A stretch of 59,597 nt of DNA, taken from the NCBI RefSeq assembly GCF_017940815.1, contig NZ_JAGAXX010000082.1, positions 1 through 59,597 of the forward strand, given 5' to 3'. Position numbers and translations under genes: made by a program. This DNA is from Methanobrevibacter sp. (lineage in GTDB: Archaea > Methanobacteriota > Methanobacteria > Methanobacteriales > Methanobacteriaceae). Numbering within the stretch: position 1 is the first letter of the stretch; the number at the start of each line of letters is the position of its first letter. The notes beneath the pieces are model-generated. The model did not search any database and was not told the origin of the DNA. It worked only from the letters and a program-made list of their open reading frames with translations. Of the stretch, positions 16,409 to 24,987 are shown piece by piece.

Positions 16409-17902
16409 ATGACAAAAATAGGACTTGCTTATATCAATGGAGCGGTTCCAGGATTTGAAGATTTTGGAAATTTACCAACTGACATCGTTAAGGAAAACGG
16501 ACTTGTTAACGGTAACAATGCCAGCGATGAACTTGACGCGTTAATCATCCCTGGCGGAACATTGATTGAATCAAATGACATTAACATGGGCCTTAACACC
16601 GAAATCAGGAAGATGGCCCGTGACGGAAAACCGATTGTCGGAATATGTGCAGGTTTTCAGCTATTGTCCAACCAAATCGACATAGGAAGAAAATCCCCTG
16701 TGCCTATTGTAAAGCCCGGTCTTGGACTGATTGACGTGAATTTCTCACCGTTGATTACAAGCGACCGTGTCAAGGCAAAGGTGTTCGACAACTCATTTTT
16801 AACAAAAGGCCAGACAGAAGACGTAAACGGATTTCATACCCACACCTACGGTAAGGTTGAGGGGGACGCAAAGCCCTTGTTCTACTCACAGGTTCAAAGG
16901 ATGAACTATGGCGACACCAACAAGAAAGGGGAATACAACATCTTTTCAGGCGCATGCAATGACGACGGCAACGTTATCGGTACCATGATACATGGAATCC
17001 TTGATGAAAATCCAATCATAAAAAACAATCTCCTGGAACAAATAGACGCTACGGATATCGACGACATCTACAATAGAAACAAGGATGTCAAGAGGTTCCT
17101 GAGAAGCGAGGTCGGCATCAATACCGGAATCGAAATACCTTCAATTGACCCAATCAAAAAGCCAAAATACCTGATGATTGGAAGTAACGGATCCGACAGC
17201 GGAAAGACATTCATCGTTACAGGCCTTGCGGGTGCACTCACAAAAAGGGGCTATAAGGTGGCTCTTCTTAAAGTGGGTCCAGATGTTCGTGACATAATAC
17301 CTGGATTATACTTGACAAAGGGAAAGATGGAGGACTTCGCTTCAATCAAGATAGGACACCTGGGTTGGGCAGACATAGAGTCTACAATAAACAGGCTTAA
17401 CAATTCCAACTATGATATAGTGCTCATTGAGGGTGTCATGAGCGTGTTCACAGGTCTTTTGAATGAAAAGGTACCGTTTTCAGCTGCAGAAATTGCAATG
17501 TCATCAAATATACCTATGATTCTTGCATCAGGAGTTAACAAGGGCGGAATCGAATCTGCTGCAATTGATTTGGTCTCACATGCCAACATGCTTGAAAAAT
17601 TCGGAGTCGACGTTGAGGCAATTCTTCTCAATAAGGTATACAACGACGATATATTCGACAATGTGGTTCCGTATATCAAGAACAACACAAGCGTCGAGAA
17701 CGTTTTAAAACTTCCTAAGTTAAAGTCAGCGGACATGCGCGGATTCATCCCTGAAGTCGAGATACGCTACGAGCTTTTCACTTCACATGCAATGAACCTG
17801 ATTGAGGACAACCTGGACATTGACTTGATAGTGAGCATGGCCCGTGAGGTAGAATTCGAAAAAATATACTCATTCGATGAAATCAAAAGCAAGGTGATTT
17901 AA
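16409..17902 (+). CDS. CobQ/CobB-like amidotransferase with reversed domain order
   Basis: A 497-residue protein joining an N-terminal class I glutamine amidotransferase domain (nucleophile Cys in GICAGFQLL near residue 79; later His in FHTHTYGK) and a C-terminal P-loop domain (SDSGKTFIVTGLAGAL near residue 260). CobQ, CobB/CbiA and CfbB have the ATPase first and the amidotransferase second, so the order is swapped here. The P-loop part resembles dethiobiotin synthetase/CobQ ATPases. An amidation step on a tetrapyrrole or another carboxylate is possible, but no substrate can be assigned. It overlaps the next gene by 1 base. Confidence 0.78.
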   Translation: MTKIGLAYINGAVPGFEDFGNLPTDIVKENGLVNGNNASDELDALIIPGGTLIESNDINMGLNTEIRKMARDGKPIVGICAGFQLLSNQIDIGRKSPVPIVKPGLGLIDVNFSPLITSDRVKAKVFDNSFLTKGQTEDVNGFHTHTYGKVEGDAKPLFYSQVQRMNYGDTNKKGEYNIFSGACNDDGNVIGTMIHGILDENPIIKNNLLEQIDATDIDDIYNRNKDVKRFLRSEVGINTGIEIPSIDPIKKPKYLMIGSNGSDSGKTFIVTGLAGALTKRGYKVALLKVGPDVRDIIPGLYLTKGKMEDFASIKIGHLGWADIESTINRLNNSNYDIVLIEGVMSVFTGLLNEKVPFSAAEIAMSSNIPMILASGVNKGGIESAAIDLVSHANMLEKFGVDVEAILLNKVYNDDIFDNVVPYIKNNTSVENVLKLPKLKSADMRGFIPEVEIRYELFTSHAMNLIEDNLDIDLIVSMAREVEFEKIYSFDEIKSKVI

Positions 17903-18306
17903 TGGCACTTAACCTAAGCCCCGAAAAGGGAGTCAAGCTAACAAAAAAGGACAGAGCCCACGTATTGAAGAAAATGAAACAAGGATGGAAGGCAACATGT
18001 CTGATACCTGATTACGTTTTTGACGAGAACGGAGACATTCAAATAGCTTCAGATATGAACCGCCGTGTCGTGAAAATAGTTAGAATCTATGAGGATAACA
18101 TCCAGATAGAAAAGGCGTTGAAAAGCAAAACGTTGAGAATTCCATTTACAAAAATAGTTTCTATCACAAAGTCATCCGAAATAAGGGATGCTTTGGAAAT
18201 AAGAATGAACGATGGGAAATATGTGGTTTTCAGTATTTACAACTCTTATAAAATCCAACAGATTACCCAATTCATTGCAAATTATATAGCTAATAACAAA
18301 AATTAG
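17902..18306 (+). CDS. hypothetical protein, 134 residues
   Basis: Not a family I can name. The N-terminal half is basic (LTKKDRAHVLKKMKQGWKAT) and the C-terminal half looks like a small beta-rich PH-like fold (IPFTKIVSITKSSE, YVVFSIYNSYKI) ending in an amphipathic helix. There is no signal peptide or membrane segment. The start overlaps the stop of the amidotransferase gene (TAATG), so the two are coupled and may work together. The stop touches the convergent ribB. Confidence 0.65.
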   Translation: MALNLSPEKGVKLTKKDRAHVLKKMKQGWKATCLIPDYVFDENGDIQIASDMNRRVVKIVRIYEDNIQIEKALKSKTLRIPFTKIVSITKSSEIRDALEIRMNDGKYVVFSIYNSYKIQQITQFIANYIANNKN

Positions 18307-18990
18307 CTATTCTTTTAAATATTCATTGATGATGTCTTCGCCTCTAAGCAATACGAGACCATTTTCATCTGCATATTTGCGAACTTTTTCTAGTGAAGTA
18401 GCCTGACCGGTTTCACCATCCATCATTTCACAAACTACACAAACAGGAGTTACTCCTGCAAGTTCACATAAAGCAAGACCGATTTCAGTGTGTCCTTGCC
18501 TGTTTTTGACAAGTCCGTCAGCTCCTCTTAAAAGACATACGTGACCAGGAGATCTGAAAGTTCCACCAAATTCATCGAATCTTTCCTCTTTCATCATTAA
18601 TGCTGATTCGGATATGGTCATTGCTCTGTCATGGTCTGTTACACCAGTGAATGATTTTCTGTGATTTACCCAAATTGAAAAGGATGATCTTTCATCGTAT
18701 GGAATGTCATTTGGAGCAAGTTCAGCAAGTTCCGGATATTTTTCAGTAGCCGCTTGCATGATATCCACCATGAATGGTAAATGGATTGCATCACAATAAT
18801 CAGGATGTAAACAGTTGCAGATTAATCCGCCTGCATCATTTCTCATGGTTGCGATTGATTTAGGGGTCACAAATTCAGAAGCGATGATCATGTCGACTTC
18901 TCCTTCCCTATCGTCATCGTCGAAAACTAGTACGAATTCACCATTTCTAATAGCTTCTAGAGCTTTATCTAAATCTGTTTCGTGATTCAT
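18307..18990 (-). CDS. ribB: 3,4-dihydroxy-2-butanone-4-phosphate synthase
   Basis: A 227-residue RibB. It forms dihydroxybutanone phosphate and formate from ribulose 5-phosphate for riboflavin synthesis. Hallmarks are DDDDREGEVDMI near residues 24-35, the RSPGHVCLLR motif near 145-154 and HTEIGLALCELAG near 166-178. Length fits a stand-alone enzyme, not a RibBA fusion. It is preceded by an SD (AAGGAG) and a bacterial-type FMN riboswitch at 19046-19174. Regulation is therefore likely through FMN. Confidence 0.95.
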   Translation of the reverse strand: MNHETDLDKALEAIRNGEFVLVFDDDDREGEVDMIIASEFVTPKSIATMRNDAGGLICNCLHPDYCDAIHLPFMVDIMQAATEKYPELAELAPNDIPYDERSSFSIWVNHRKSFTGVTDHDRAMTISESALMMKEERFDEFGGTFRSPGHVCLLRGADGLVKNRQGHTEIGLALCELAGVTPVCVVCEMMDGETGQATSLEKVRKYADENGLVLLRGEDIINEYLKE

Positions 18991-19017
18991 AGTAATGTCT
19001 CCTTAATTTACTAGAAC

Positions 19018-19023
19018 CAGGGC
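19018..19023 (-). promoter_or_regulatory. GCCCTG element complementary to the riboswitch core
   Basis: On the minus strand the leader between aptamer and ribB contains GCCCTG, perfectly complementary to the conserved CAGGGC at the 5' side of the FMN aptamer. Such a pairing could form an alternative structure without ligand. It is only six bases, so the role is speculative. Confidence 0.3.
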
Positions 19024-19045
19024 TAAAAATAACTATAATACTATT

Positions 19046-19174
19046 ACTTCTCTTCCATCCGGACTGTCACCGTCGGTTTTGGAATCTCACCAAATCAACA
19101 CTTCCCTGTGCTCGTGGACTTATTTTGTTGTAAAAATCACCACCGGTGGAGAATTTCACTCCGCCCTGAGAACG
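19046..19174 (-). promoter_or_regulatory. FMN riboswitch (RFN element)
   Basis: The minus strand contains the conserved RFN blocks in order: CAGGGCGGAGTGAAATTC, CCACCGGTGGT, CCACGAGC, GATTTGGTGAGATTCC, CCGACGGTGACAGTCCGGAT and GAAGAGAA. Stem P1 is TTCTC near the 5' end with GAGAA at the 3' end. It ends about 55 nt before the ribB start, after which come a short linker and AAGGAG. FMN riboswitches are common in bacteria and rare in archaea. It should switch ribB off when FMN binds. Confidence 0.93.
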
Positions 19175-19193
19175 TATTAAAAAATATATCAAT

Positions 19194-19203
19194 CATATAT
19201 AAA
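19194..19203 (-). promoter_or_regulatory. TATA box for the riboswitch-ribB transcript
   Basis: TTTATATATG on the minus strand is centred about 25 nt upstream of the first base of the FMN aptamer. This is the normal archaeal TATA-to-start distance, so transcription should begin right at the riboswitch. Confidence 0.5.
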
Positions 19204-19235
19204 AAACTTTACGGTAAAAAAAGAAAAAAAAGATA

Positions 19236-19580
19236 TTAGCCTTTAATATCTTTAATCAATGCGACAACACCTGCTGGCAATGCACAGCCAAACACGTGGC
19301 CTAAAACTGAAAATTCAAACAGTGAAGCAATTTGTGGAGGTAATACAAAGTGAGGTACAATTCCCTGAAGAACTGAAACTACCACACCAGCCACACCGGC
19401 AACAACCAATGCTGAATCTATGCTGTCTTCTAAAAATCCTATTACTATACCTGCAATGAACACAGGTATTAAGAAACTGAATTTACCTACATTGAAATAA
19501 GCAAGTATCAATCCCACTATTAAAGCAACGATACCTGCTATAATTGACTTGATTGCTATATCCTTATAATCATATTCCAT
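19236..19580 (-). CDS. DUF5518-like membrane protein
   Basis: A 114-residue integral membrane protein with about four hydrophobic segments (IKSIIAGIVALIVGLILAYF; FLIPVFIAGIVIGFL; ALVVAGVAGVVVSVL; VFGCALPAGVVALI) separated by very short loops with glycines. Pattern and length resemble the DUF5518 proteins common in methanogens. The function is unknown. It follows ribK by 15 nt on the same strand and so is probably co-transcribed with it. Confidence 0.7.
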   Translation of the reverse strand: MEYDYKDIAIKSIIAGIVALIVGLILAYFNVGKFSFLIPVFIAGIVIGFLEDSIDSALVVAGVAGVVVSVLQGIVPHFVLPPQIASLFEFSVLGHVFGCALPAGVVALIKDIKG

Positions 19581-19595
19581 TCGTACACACCTTAA

Positions 19596-19970
19596 TTAGA
19601 ATTCAATAGAAACTATATCCCCATCATCTAAATCAAGCTCTTCCCTTAATCTGTTTTCGGCAATGAATTCCAAATAATTTTCGTCATGAGTTGTTTTTGC
19701 AGGAAATACTATGGCACCATCGATCTTATCGCATAATTTCGCCTTAATGTATTTGACCGCACCGAATTCCATGTCCGGCTTGATGATGTTTTCACAGCTG
19801 TTCTTGATTTCATTGATATCTTCCAGGTATACGCTGTCGACGACGACATTCAATGTTCCTGGATACGGGACGAACCCCAAATTCTTCTTGAACTCACTTG
19901 TGTAAAACTCCTGTGATAGGAAAAATGCAGCTTTTCCCAAACCGGTTGTAACTTCACCATCAATTTTCAT
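19596..19970 (-). CDS. ribK: CTP-dependent riboflavin kinase (archaeal type)
   Basis: A 124-residue RibK of the archaeal DUF120 family, which makes FMN from riboflavin with CTP. Conserved features are the GLGKAAFFLSQEFY-like N-terminus, GFVPYPGTLNVVV near residue 30 and a C-terminal acidic segment LRELDLDDGD-like. The frame stays open to 20015, but AGAGG spaced 7-8 nt before the ATG at 19970 and the usual family N-terminus (MKIDGEV) set the start. RibB lies 0.6 kb downstream under its own riboswitch promoter. Confidence 0.9.
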   Translation of the reverse strand: MKIDGEVTTGLGKAAFFLSQEFYTSEFKKNLGFVPYPGTLNVVVDSVYLEDINEIKNSCENIIKPDMEFGAVKYIKAKLCDKIDGAIVFPAKTTHDENYLEFIAENRLREELDLDDGDIVSIEF

Positions 19971-20195
19971 CAAATAACCTCTCATTAAATTAAATAGAAT
20001 TAATATACCTATCAAAATTTTAAATAAAATTCTAATTTAATCAAAGAATGCTATAATTCATTAATGTTTTGTTTAAGAAATATAGATTCGATATTATAAA
20101 GTATTGATTTTCAATAAATAAATACTTTTTAAGAAATTTATATAATAATTGAAAAACAAAAGTATTAGCGATAAAAATTTTACAGGGTAATTGAA

Positions 20196-21839
20196 ATGAA
20201 TATAGAAACTATCTCAACAGACGTATTGATTATCGGATCTGGAGGAGCAGGTTCAAGAGCAGCTATTGAAGTTGATGATGCTGGCTTGAAGGCAATAATT
20301 GTATCAAAAGGTCTTTCATTCAGGTCTGGCTGTACCGGAATGGCTGAAGGCGGTTACAATGCAGTGTTTAAAACAGTCGATAAGGAAGACTCAATTGATG
20401 CTCATATAAAGGACACCATGAAAGGCGGTAGCTTTTTGAATGATGAAAAGCTGGTTAAAATACTGGTAAACGAATCACCTAAAAGGCTTATCGACCTTGA
20501 AAACTATGGTGCACTCTTCGACAGGCAGGAATCAGGTGAAATAGACCAGAGACCATTCGGTGGTCAAACCTACAGAAGAACCTGTTACCAAGGAGATAGG
20601 ACAGGTGCAGAACTTTTAAATGCACTCAAGGAGGAAATCATCAAAAGAGATATCGAATGCATCGAGGAAGTAATGATTACATCACTCGTAACCGAAGGCG
20701 ACGAGGTAATCGGTGCAACAGGACTCAAACTCAAAGATTCCAGTTTAATTTATTTCAAGGCAAAATCCGTAATTTTAGCAAGCGGAGGAGCTGGACAATT
20801 ATTCCCTGTAACATCCAACACCTTCCAGAAAAATGGAGACGGTTTCGCAATGGCCTACCGTGCGGGAGCCAACCTTGTGGACATGGAACAAATACAGTTC
20901 CACCCAACCGGAATGGTGACCCCAGAATCCAAAAAAGGTGTTCTTGTAACCGAAGCTGTTAGGGCTGAAGGTGGAAAGCTCATCAATAAGGACGGCGAAA
21001 GGTTCATGAGCAAATACGCACCTGAAAAGATGGAGCTCGCTACACGTGACGTTGTCGCACGTTCAATCTATCAGGAAATCATTGAAGGCAGAGGAACCGA
21101 AAACGGTGGAGTATACCTTGACATTTCACACCTTGATGACGACTACATTGACGAAAAGCTAGAGACCATGGTCTTGCAGTTCGATAACGTTGGCGTTGAC
21201 ATCAAGCACGGACCTATTGAAGTGGCTCCAACCGCACACCACTTTATGGGTGGTTTAAAAATCAATGAAGACGCTTCAACAAACCTTAAAAACCTGTTCG
21301 GAGCAGGAGAGGTTTGCGGAGGAGTTCATGGAGCTAACCGTTTGGGAGGTAATGCACTTGCAGACACTCAGGTGTTCGGTAAGATTGCCGGTTTGAGCGC
21401 TTCCAAAGCATGCGAAAATGTTGAACTTAAATCCAATGAGAATCAAGTCAAACAGGAAGCTGAAAGAATTGAAAGCCTAATTAAGGAAGGTTCAATCAAA
21501 CCTCAAGAGTTCAAGAACAACATCAAGAACCTCATGTGGGAAAAGGTAGCTATCGTAAGGGACGAAAAAGGCCTGAACGAGGCACTCAAAAAACTCCAAA
21601 AAATGCAGGATGACCTTGAAAACCTGGATGTCAGCGACAATACACAATACAATACAGACCTTGTGACCGCACTTGAAGTGATAAACATGGTTGAAATATG
21701 TATCTTATCAGTTAAATCTGCGATATTGCGTAGAGAAAGTCGTGGAGCACATTTCAGATCTGATTTCCCTGAAACAAACGACGAGTGGAAAAGAAGTATT
21801 GTAATAAATAAAAATAAAATAGAATTTGAAGCTAGATAG
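20196..21839 (+). CDS. tfrA: thiol:fumarate reductase (CoM/CoB) subunit A
   Basis: A 547-residue flavoprotein of the succinate dehydrogenase/fumarate reductase family. It has the FAD-binding GSGGAGSRAA near residue 14, the flavin histidine/substrate region RSGCTGMAEGGYNA near 43 and FHPTGMVT plus the HFMGGL motif farther on. In Methanobacteriales TfrA works with TfrB to reduce fumarate with CoM-SH and CoB-SH, giving succinate and heterodisulfide. TfrB is not in this window, as is usual for unlinked tfr genes. The 3' end overlaps the convergent deaminase by 8 bases. Confidence 0.85.
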   Translation: MNIETISTDVLIIGSGGAGSRAAIEVDDAGLKAIIVSKGLSFRSGCTGMAEGGYNAVFKTVDKEDSIDAHIKDTMKGGSFLNDEKLVKILVNESPKRLIDLENYGALFDRQESGEIDQRPFGGQTYRRTCYQGDRTGAELLNALKEEIIKRDIECIEEVMITSLVTEGDEVIGATGLKLKDSSLIYFKAKSVILASGGAGQLFPVTSNTFQKNGDGFAMAYRAGANLVDMEQIQFHPTGMVTPESKKGVLVTEAVRAEGGKLINKDGERFMSKYAPEKMELATRDVVARSIYQEIIEGRGTENGGVYLDISHLDDDYIDEKLETMVLQFDNVGVDIKHGPIEVAPTAHHFMGGLKINEDASTNLKNLFGAGEVCGGVHGANRLGGNALADTQVFGKIAGLSASKACENVELKSNENQVKQEAERIESLIKEGSIKPQEFKNNIKNLMWEKVAIVRDEKGLNEALKKLQKMQDDLENLDVSDNTQYNTDLVTALEVINMVEICILSVKSAILRRESRGAHFRSDFPETNDEWKRSIVINKNKIEFEAR

Positions 21840-23136
21840 CTTCTTTTAATTCTTTTATAGCTTTTCTAGCTTTTTTGTAAATTTCTTGTTCATCTAAAAC
21901 AGTCAATTTTTTATTTTCCATTAATATTTTACCGTTACAAATTGTAGTATCCACATTGGAACCATTTGCTGAGTAAATAACATTGGAACTTAAGGATGAA
22001 CTGTCAGGAACCATATTGGCAGAATTGGTATCGATTAAAATAATATCTGCTTTTTTACCGACTTCGATGGAACCGATTTCTGATTCAAGACCTAAAGCTT
22101 CAGCACCTTTGATAGTTGCCATCTCGACTGCCTCATCTGAAGACAATACCTTAGGATCAAGGGTTGCTACCTTTTGAAGCAGGCTAGCGGTCTTTAACTC
22201 CTCAATCAAATCAAGGTTATTGTTTGAGGATGCGCCATCAGTTCCTATTGAAACACAGACATCGTTTTCAATCAATTTTGAAACAGGAGAAATACCTGAA
22301 GCCAGTTTCATGTTACTGCATGGGTTGTGTGAAACCTTAACGTTATGCTTTTTGATGATTTCGATTTCCTCATCGCTTAGCCATACGCAGTGTGCTGCAA
22401 CAACATCAGGACCTAAAAAGCCAATCTTATCCAAATATTCAAATGGCCTGAGTCCTTTTTCTTCTAAACTGTCATTGATTTCCTTTTCTGTTTCGGAAAC
22501 ATGAATATGGATACCCATGTTGTACTCGTCAGCCAACTCACGTACTTTAAGTAACAATTCTTCTGATGCAGTGTAGGGTGAATGAGGTCCTAAAAACACC
22601 TTGATTCTTCCGTCAGCCATTCCATTACATGAATTGAACAGCTGTAGGTTTTCCTTGATTTCACCTTCTCTTTTTTCCGCATCTCCAAAGTCAATCATTC
22701 CATATGACAACACTGCCCTTATTCCAGCGTCTTCCACTGCACGGGCAACGTCTTCCATATAGAAGTACATGTCGGAAAATGTGGTTGTTCCTGACTTAAT
22801 CAATTCGACTGCGCCTAAAAGAGCACCGATATAACAATAATCACCATTAAGATTAGCTTCCATCGGCCATATGTGATCGTTAAGCCAACTGTCTAAACTC
22901 AAATCGTCAGCTAATCCTCTAAATAAAGTCATTGATAAATGAGTATGAGTATTAATCAATCCTGGAAGTAATATTTTTCCTTCTGCATCGATAATTTTGT
23001 CTGCACTGCCTTCATCGATGTCATCAGCAATCTCTGCAATTAAATCTTCTTTAATTAATAAGGATTGTTTCTTGTTTTCGAAATTATCTGGATTTAAAAT
23101 TAATGCGTTCTTAATTAAAATAGTATTATCGCTCAT
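21832..23136 (-). CDS. dadD: amidohydrolase, 5'-deoxyadenosine/S-adenosylhomocysteine deaminase family
   Basis: A 434-residue amidohydrolase. Metal ligands are seen in INTHTHLSMTL near residue 65, the later HIHVSETEKE near 215, AAHCVWL near 245 and SIGTDGASSNN near 295. It belongs to the MtaD/DadD group, which deaminates 5'-deoxyadenosine, S-adenosylhomocysteine or methylthioadenosine. That would recycle the by-product of the radical SAM enzymes encoded in this window. AGGTG before the ATG at 23136 sets the start; a GTG three codons upstream overlaps that motif and is unlikely. Confidence 0.87.
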   Translation of the reverse strand: MSDNTILIKNALILNPDNFENKKQSLLIKEDLIAEIADDIDEGSADKIIDAEGKILLPGLINTHTHLSMTLFRGLADDLSLDSWLNDHIWPMEANLNGDYCYIGALLGAVELIKSGTTTFSDMYFYMEDVARAVEDAGIRAVLSYGMIDFGDAEKREGEIKENLQLFNSCNGMADGRIKVFLGPHSPYTASEELLLKVRELADEYNMGIHIHVSETEKEINDSLEEKGLRPFEYLDKIGFLGPDVVAAHCVWLSDEEIEIIKKHNVKVSHNPCSNMKLASGISPVSKLIENDVCVSIGTDGASSNNNLDLIEELKTASLLQKVATLDPKVLSSDEAVEMATIKGAEALGLESEIGSIEVGKKADIILIDTNSANMVPDSSSLSSNVIYSANGSNVDTTICNGKILMENKKLTVLDEQEIYKKARKAIKELKEAI

Positions 23137-23180
23137 AAATAACACCTAAAAAAAATAAAAAAAAGTTAGCTAAAAACTAC

Positions 23181-23387
23181 TTATAAGTTTTTGATAGCTA
23201 ATTTGATATCTTCTGCTTTAACAGTTTTACGTTTTGCGATTTTAGCAACATTGTTAGCTTCTTTAGCAACATCACGAGCAACTTCTTCTAAGTATGCAGC
23301 TAATTCAGCTTTTGCATCTTCACTTACTCTTTCTGCACCAGATTCTTTGATGATTCTAGCAACAGGAGCTTTTGGTATTTCAGACAT
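23181..23387 (-). CDS. archaeal histone
   Basis: A 68-residue histone-fold protein. [19 protein letters not shown] and the central helix with [20 protein letters not shown], then [14 protein letters not shown] at the C-terminus, are classic HMf-type sequence. The start at ATG 23387 is set by GAGGTGA and the family N-terminus; an upstream GTG at 23396 overlaps that site. It wraps DNA as homo- or heterodimers and tetramers. A 13-bp perfect inverted repeat lies 29-60 nt upstream. Confidence 0.95.
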   Translation of the reverse strand: MSEIPKAPVARIIKESGAERVSEDAKAELAAYLEEVARDVAKEANNVAKIAKRKTVKAEDIKLAIKNL

Positions 23388-23415
23388 AATTTTCACCTCA
23401 CATAAATTCAGTTAA

Positions 23416-23447
23416 AACTTATTATTAAGAGATTTTAATAATAAGTT
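23416..23447. promoter_or_regulatory. perfect inverted repeat in the histone leader
   Basis: AACTTATTATTAA and TTAATAATAAGTT are a perfect 13-bp inverted repeat with the 6-base spacer GAGATT. They lie 29-60 nt upstream of the histone start codon, either in the 5' untranslated region or at the promoter. It could form an RNA hairpin or be a protein site. Its AT-only arms make coincidence possible. Confidence 0.45.
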
Positions 23448-23629
23448 AAATAAGTTTTAATATATCTTAATATTTAAATATTTTGCAAAATTATGCGATT
23501 ATTTAAAAATAAGATTAAATTATTATTATGATTATCAAATAAAACATATAAAAATTAATACTCTTAAAAAAAAGTATTTAATAATATGATTACAATATAT
23601 TAATCAGAATTAAAAAAAATTTGAGAGAT

Positions 23630-24493
23630 ATGATGAAGATAAAAATTGCTATTCCTTCAAAGGGAAGAATAAGTGAACCTTCCATAAATATCCTAGAAAA
23701 GGCAGGTTTAGGCTTAATTGATAAAAACAACAGAAAACTGATTTCAAAAACATTCAACGATAATATAGAGGTAATGTTTGCAAGGGCATCCGACATTCCT
23801 GAATTCGTCAACGACGGCGTTGCGGACATGGGAATAACAGGCGTGGACCTGATTCAGGAAAGCGAGTCAGACGTCAACGAACTGCTGGACTTAAGATTCG
23901 GCCAAACCAAACTGGTCTTGGCAGCTCCCGAAGAGTCAAACATAAATTCAGTCGATGACATCACTGAAGACATGAAAGTGGCTACCGAGTTTCCTGTTTT
24001 AACTCGAAAATACTTTAATGAAAAGGGTCTTGACTTGAAAATCGTCAAGTTGAGCGGATCAACAGAGGCTGCGCCGTTCATCGGAATTGCAGACCTGATT
24101 ACCGACCTGACCAGTACTGGAACAACATTGAAAATGAACCATCTTGAAATCATAGATGTGATTCTTGACAGTAGCATCAAGCTCATCGCAAACCATGAAA
24201 GCCTAAAAACCAAAAAACAATTGATTGAGGCTGTAAGCACCAGCATCAAGGGTGTGCTCGATGCTGACAGGAAAAAACTGATAATGATGAATGTCGATGA
24301 GGAGGACTTGGATAAGGTCAAAGAAGTTATGCCTTCAATGGGCGGTCTAACCATATCTGAAGTTTTATCCGAAAGCAAAACCGTTGCGGCACAGGCTGTT
24401 ATTGATGAAAAGCAAGTGTTCGAACTTGTAAACGACTTAAGAAATGCAGGTGCCCGTGACATTCTCGTTGTGCCAATCGAAAGAATAATATGA
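23630..24493 (+). CDS. hisG: ATP phosphoribosyltransferase, long form
   Basis: A 287-residue HisG. It carries out the first step of histidine synthesis. The phosphoribosyl motif region LTSTGTTLKMNHLEII near residue 165 and the N-terminal IAIPSKGRI are clear. The C-terminal extra domain of about 75 residues (from KKLIMMNV) marks the long, HisZ-independent, histidine-regulated form. GAGAG before ATG ATG at 23630 favours that start over the TTG at 23621. It overlaps the next gene by 4 bases (ATGA). Confidence 0.92.
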   Translation: MMKIKIAIPSKGRISEPSINILEKAGLGLIDKNNRKLISKTFNDNIEVMFARASDIPEFVNDGVADMGITGVDLIQESESDVNELLDLRFGQTKLVLAAPEESNINSVDDITEDMKVATEFPVLTRKYFNEKGLDLKIVKLSGSTEAAPFIGIADLITDLTSTGTTLKMNHLEIIDVILDSSIKLIANHESLKTKKQLIEAVSTSIKGVLDADRKKLIMMNVDEEDLDKVKEVMPSMGGLTISEVLSESKTVAAQAVIDEKQVFELVNDLRNAGARDILVVPIERII

Positions 24494-24987
24494 AAATCGC
24501 AATAATCTATACAACAACTACAGAATCGACAAAAAAGTCCTGCAAGATATTGTCAGGAAAGATCAATGCAGATGTCCAGCTGATACCTATTGGAATCGCA
24601 AAAAGCGAATGCATATTGAAATACAATTTCATAATATTGGCAGGATCTGCTTTGAACGGTAAAGTGCAGAGCGATTTAAAATTATACATTTCAAAAAACA
24701 TTAAAACATTGAAAGGAAAGCCATTGGGATTGATTATCAACTGTGAAGCGAATAAGGACAGATTCAATAAAACATTCACAGAGGAACTTGTTAACTCATC
24801 ATACATTAACTCAAATTTTGGCTATGAATTGAATCCCGATGAAGGAAATTATATTGAAAAAAGAAAAACAAATAAATTAATCAATGACTATAAGAAAAAT
24901 AAAGAAAGCCTTCCAACTTTGAACATTGAGGAAATAGACAAATTTGCCGATTACATGAACACTATGATTGAAAAAAGGGTTGATTAA
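24490..24987 (+). CDS. flavodoxin-like protein
   Basis: A 165-residue protein with a flavodoxin-type start ([18 protein letters not shown]): a beta strand followed by a T/S-rich phosphate loop, then [17 protein letters not shown] near residue 50, which resembles the second flavin loop of HemG/flavodoxin families. Electron-transfer or oxidase function is inferred only. It lies in a tight operon between hisG and pyrB, with ATGA overlap to hisG. Confidence 0.65.
   Translation: MKIAIIYTTTTESTKKSCKILSGKINADVQLIPIGIAKSECILKYNFIILAGSALNGKVQSDLKLYISKNIKTLKGKPLGLIINCEANKDRFNKTFTEELVNSSYINSNFGYELNPDEGNYIEKRKTNKLINDYKKNKESLPTLNIEEIDKFADYMNTMIEKRVD

Noticed and set aside
23854-24462. 202-residue minus-strand open frame opposite hisG
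   Set aside because: Antisense shadow of hisG with biased composition and no upstream signal; hisG itself is complete and conserved.
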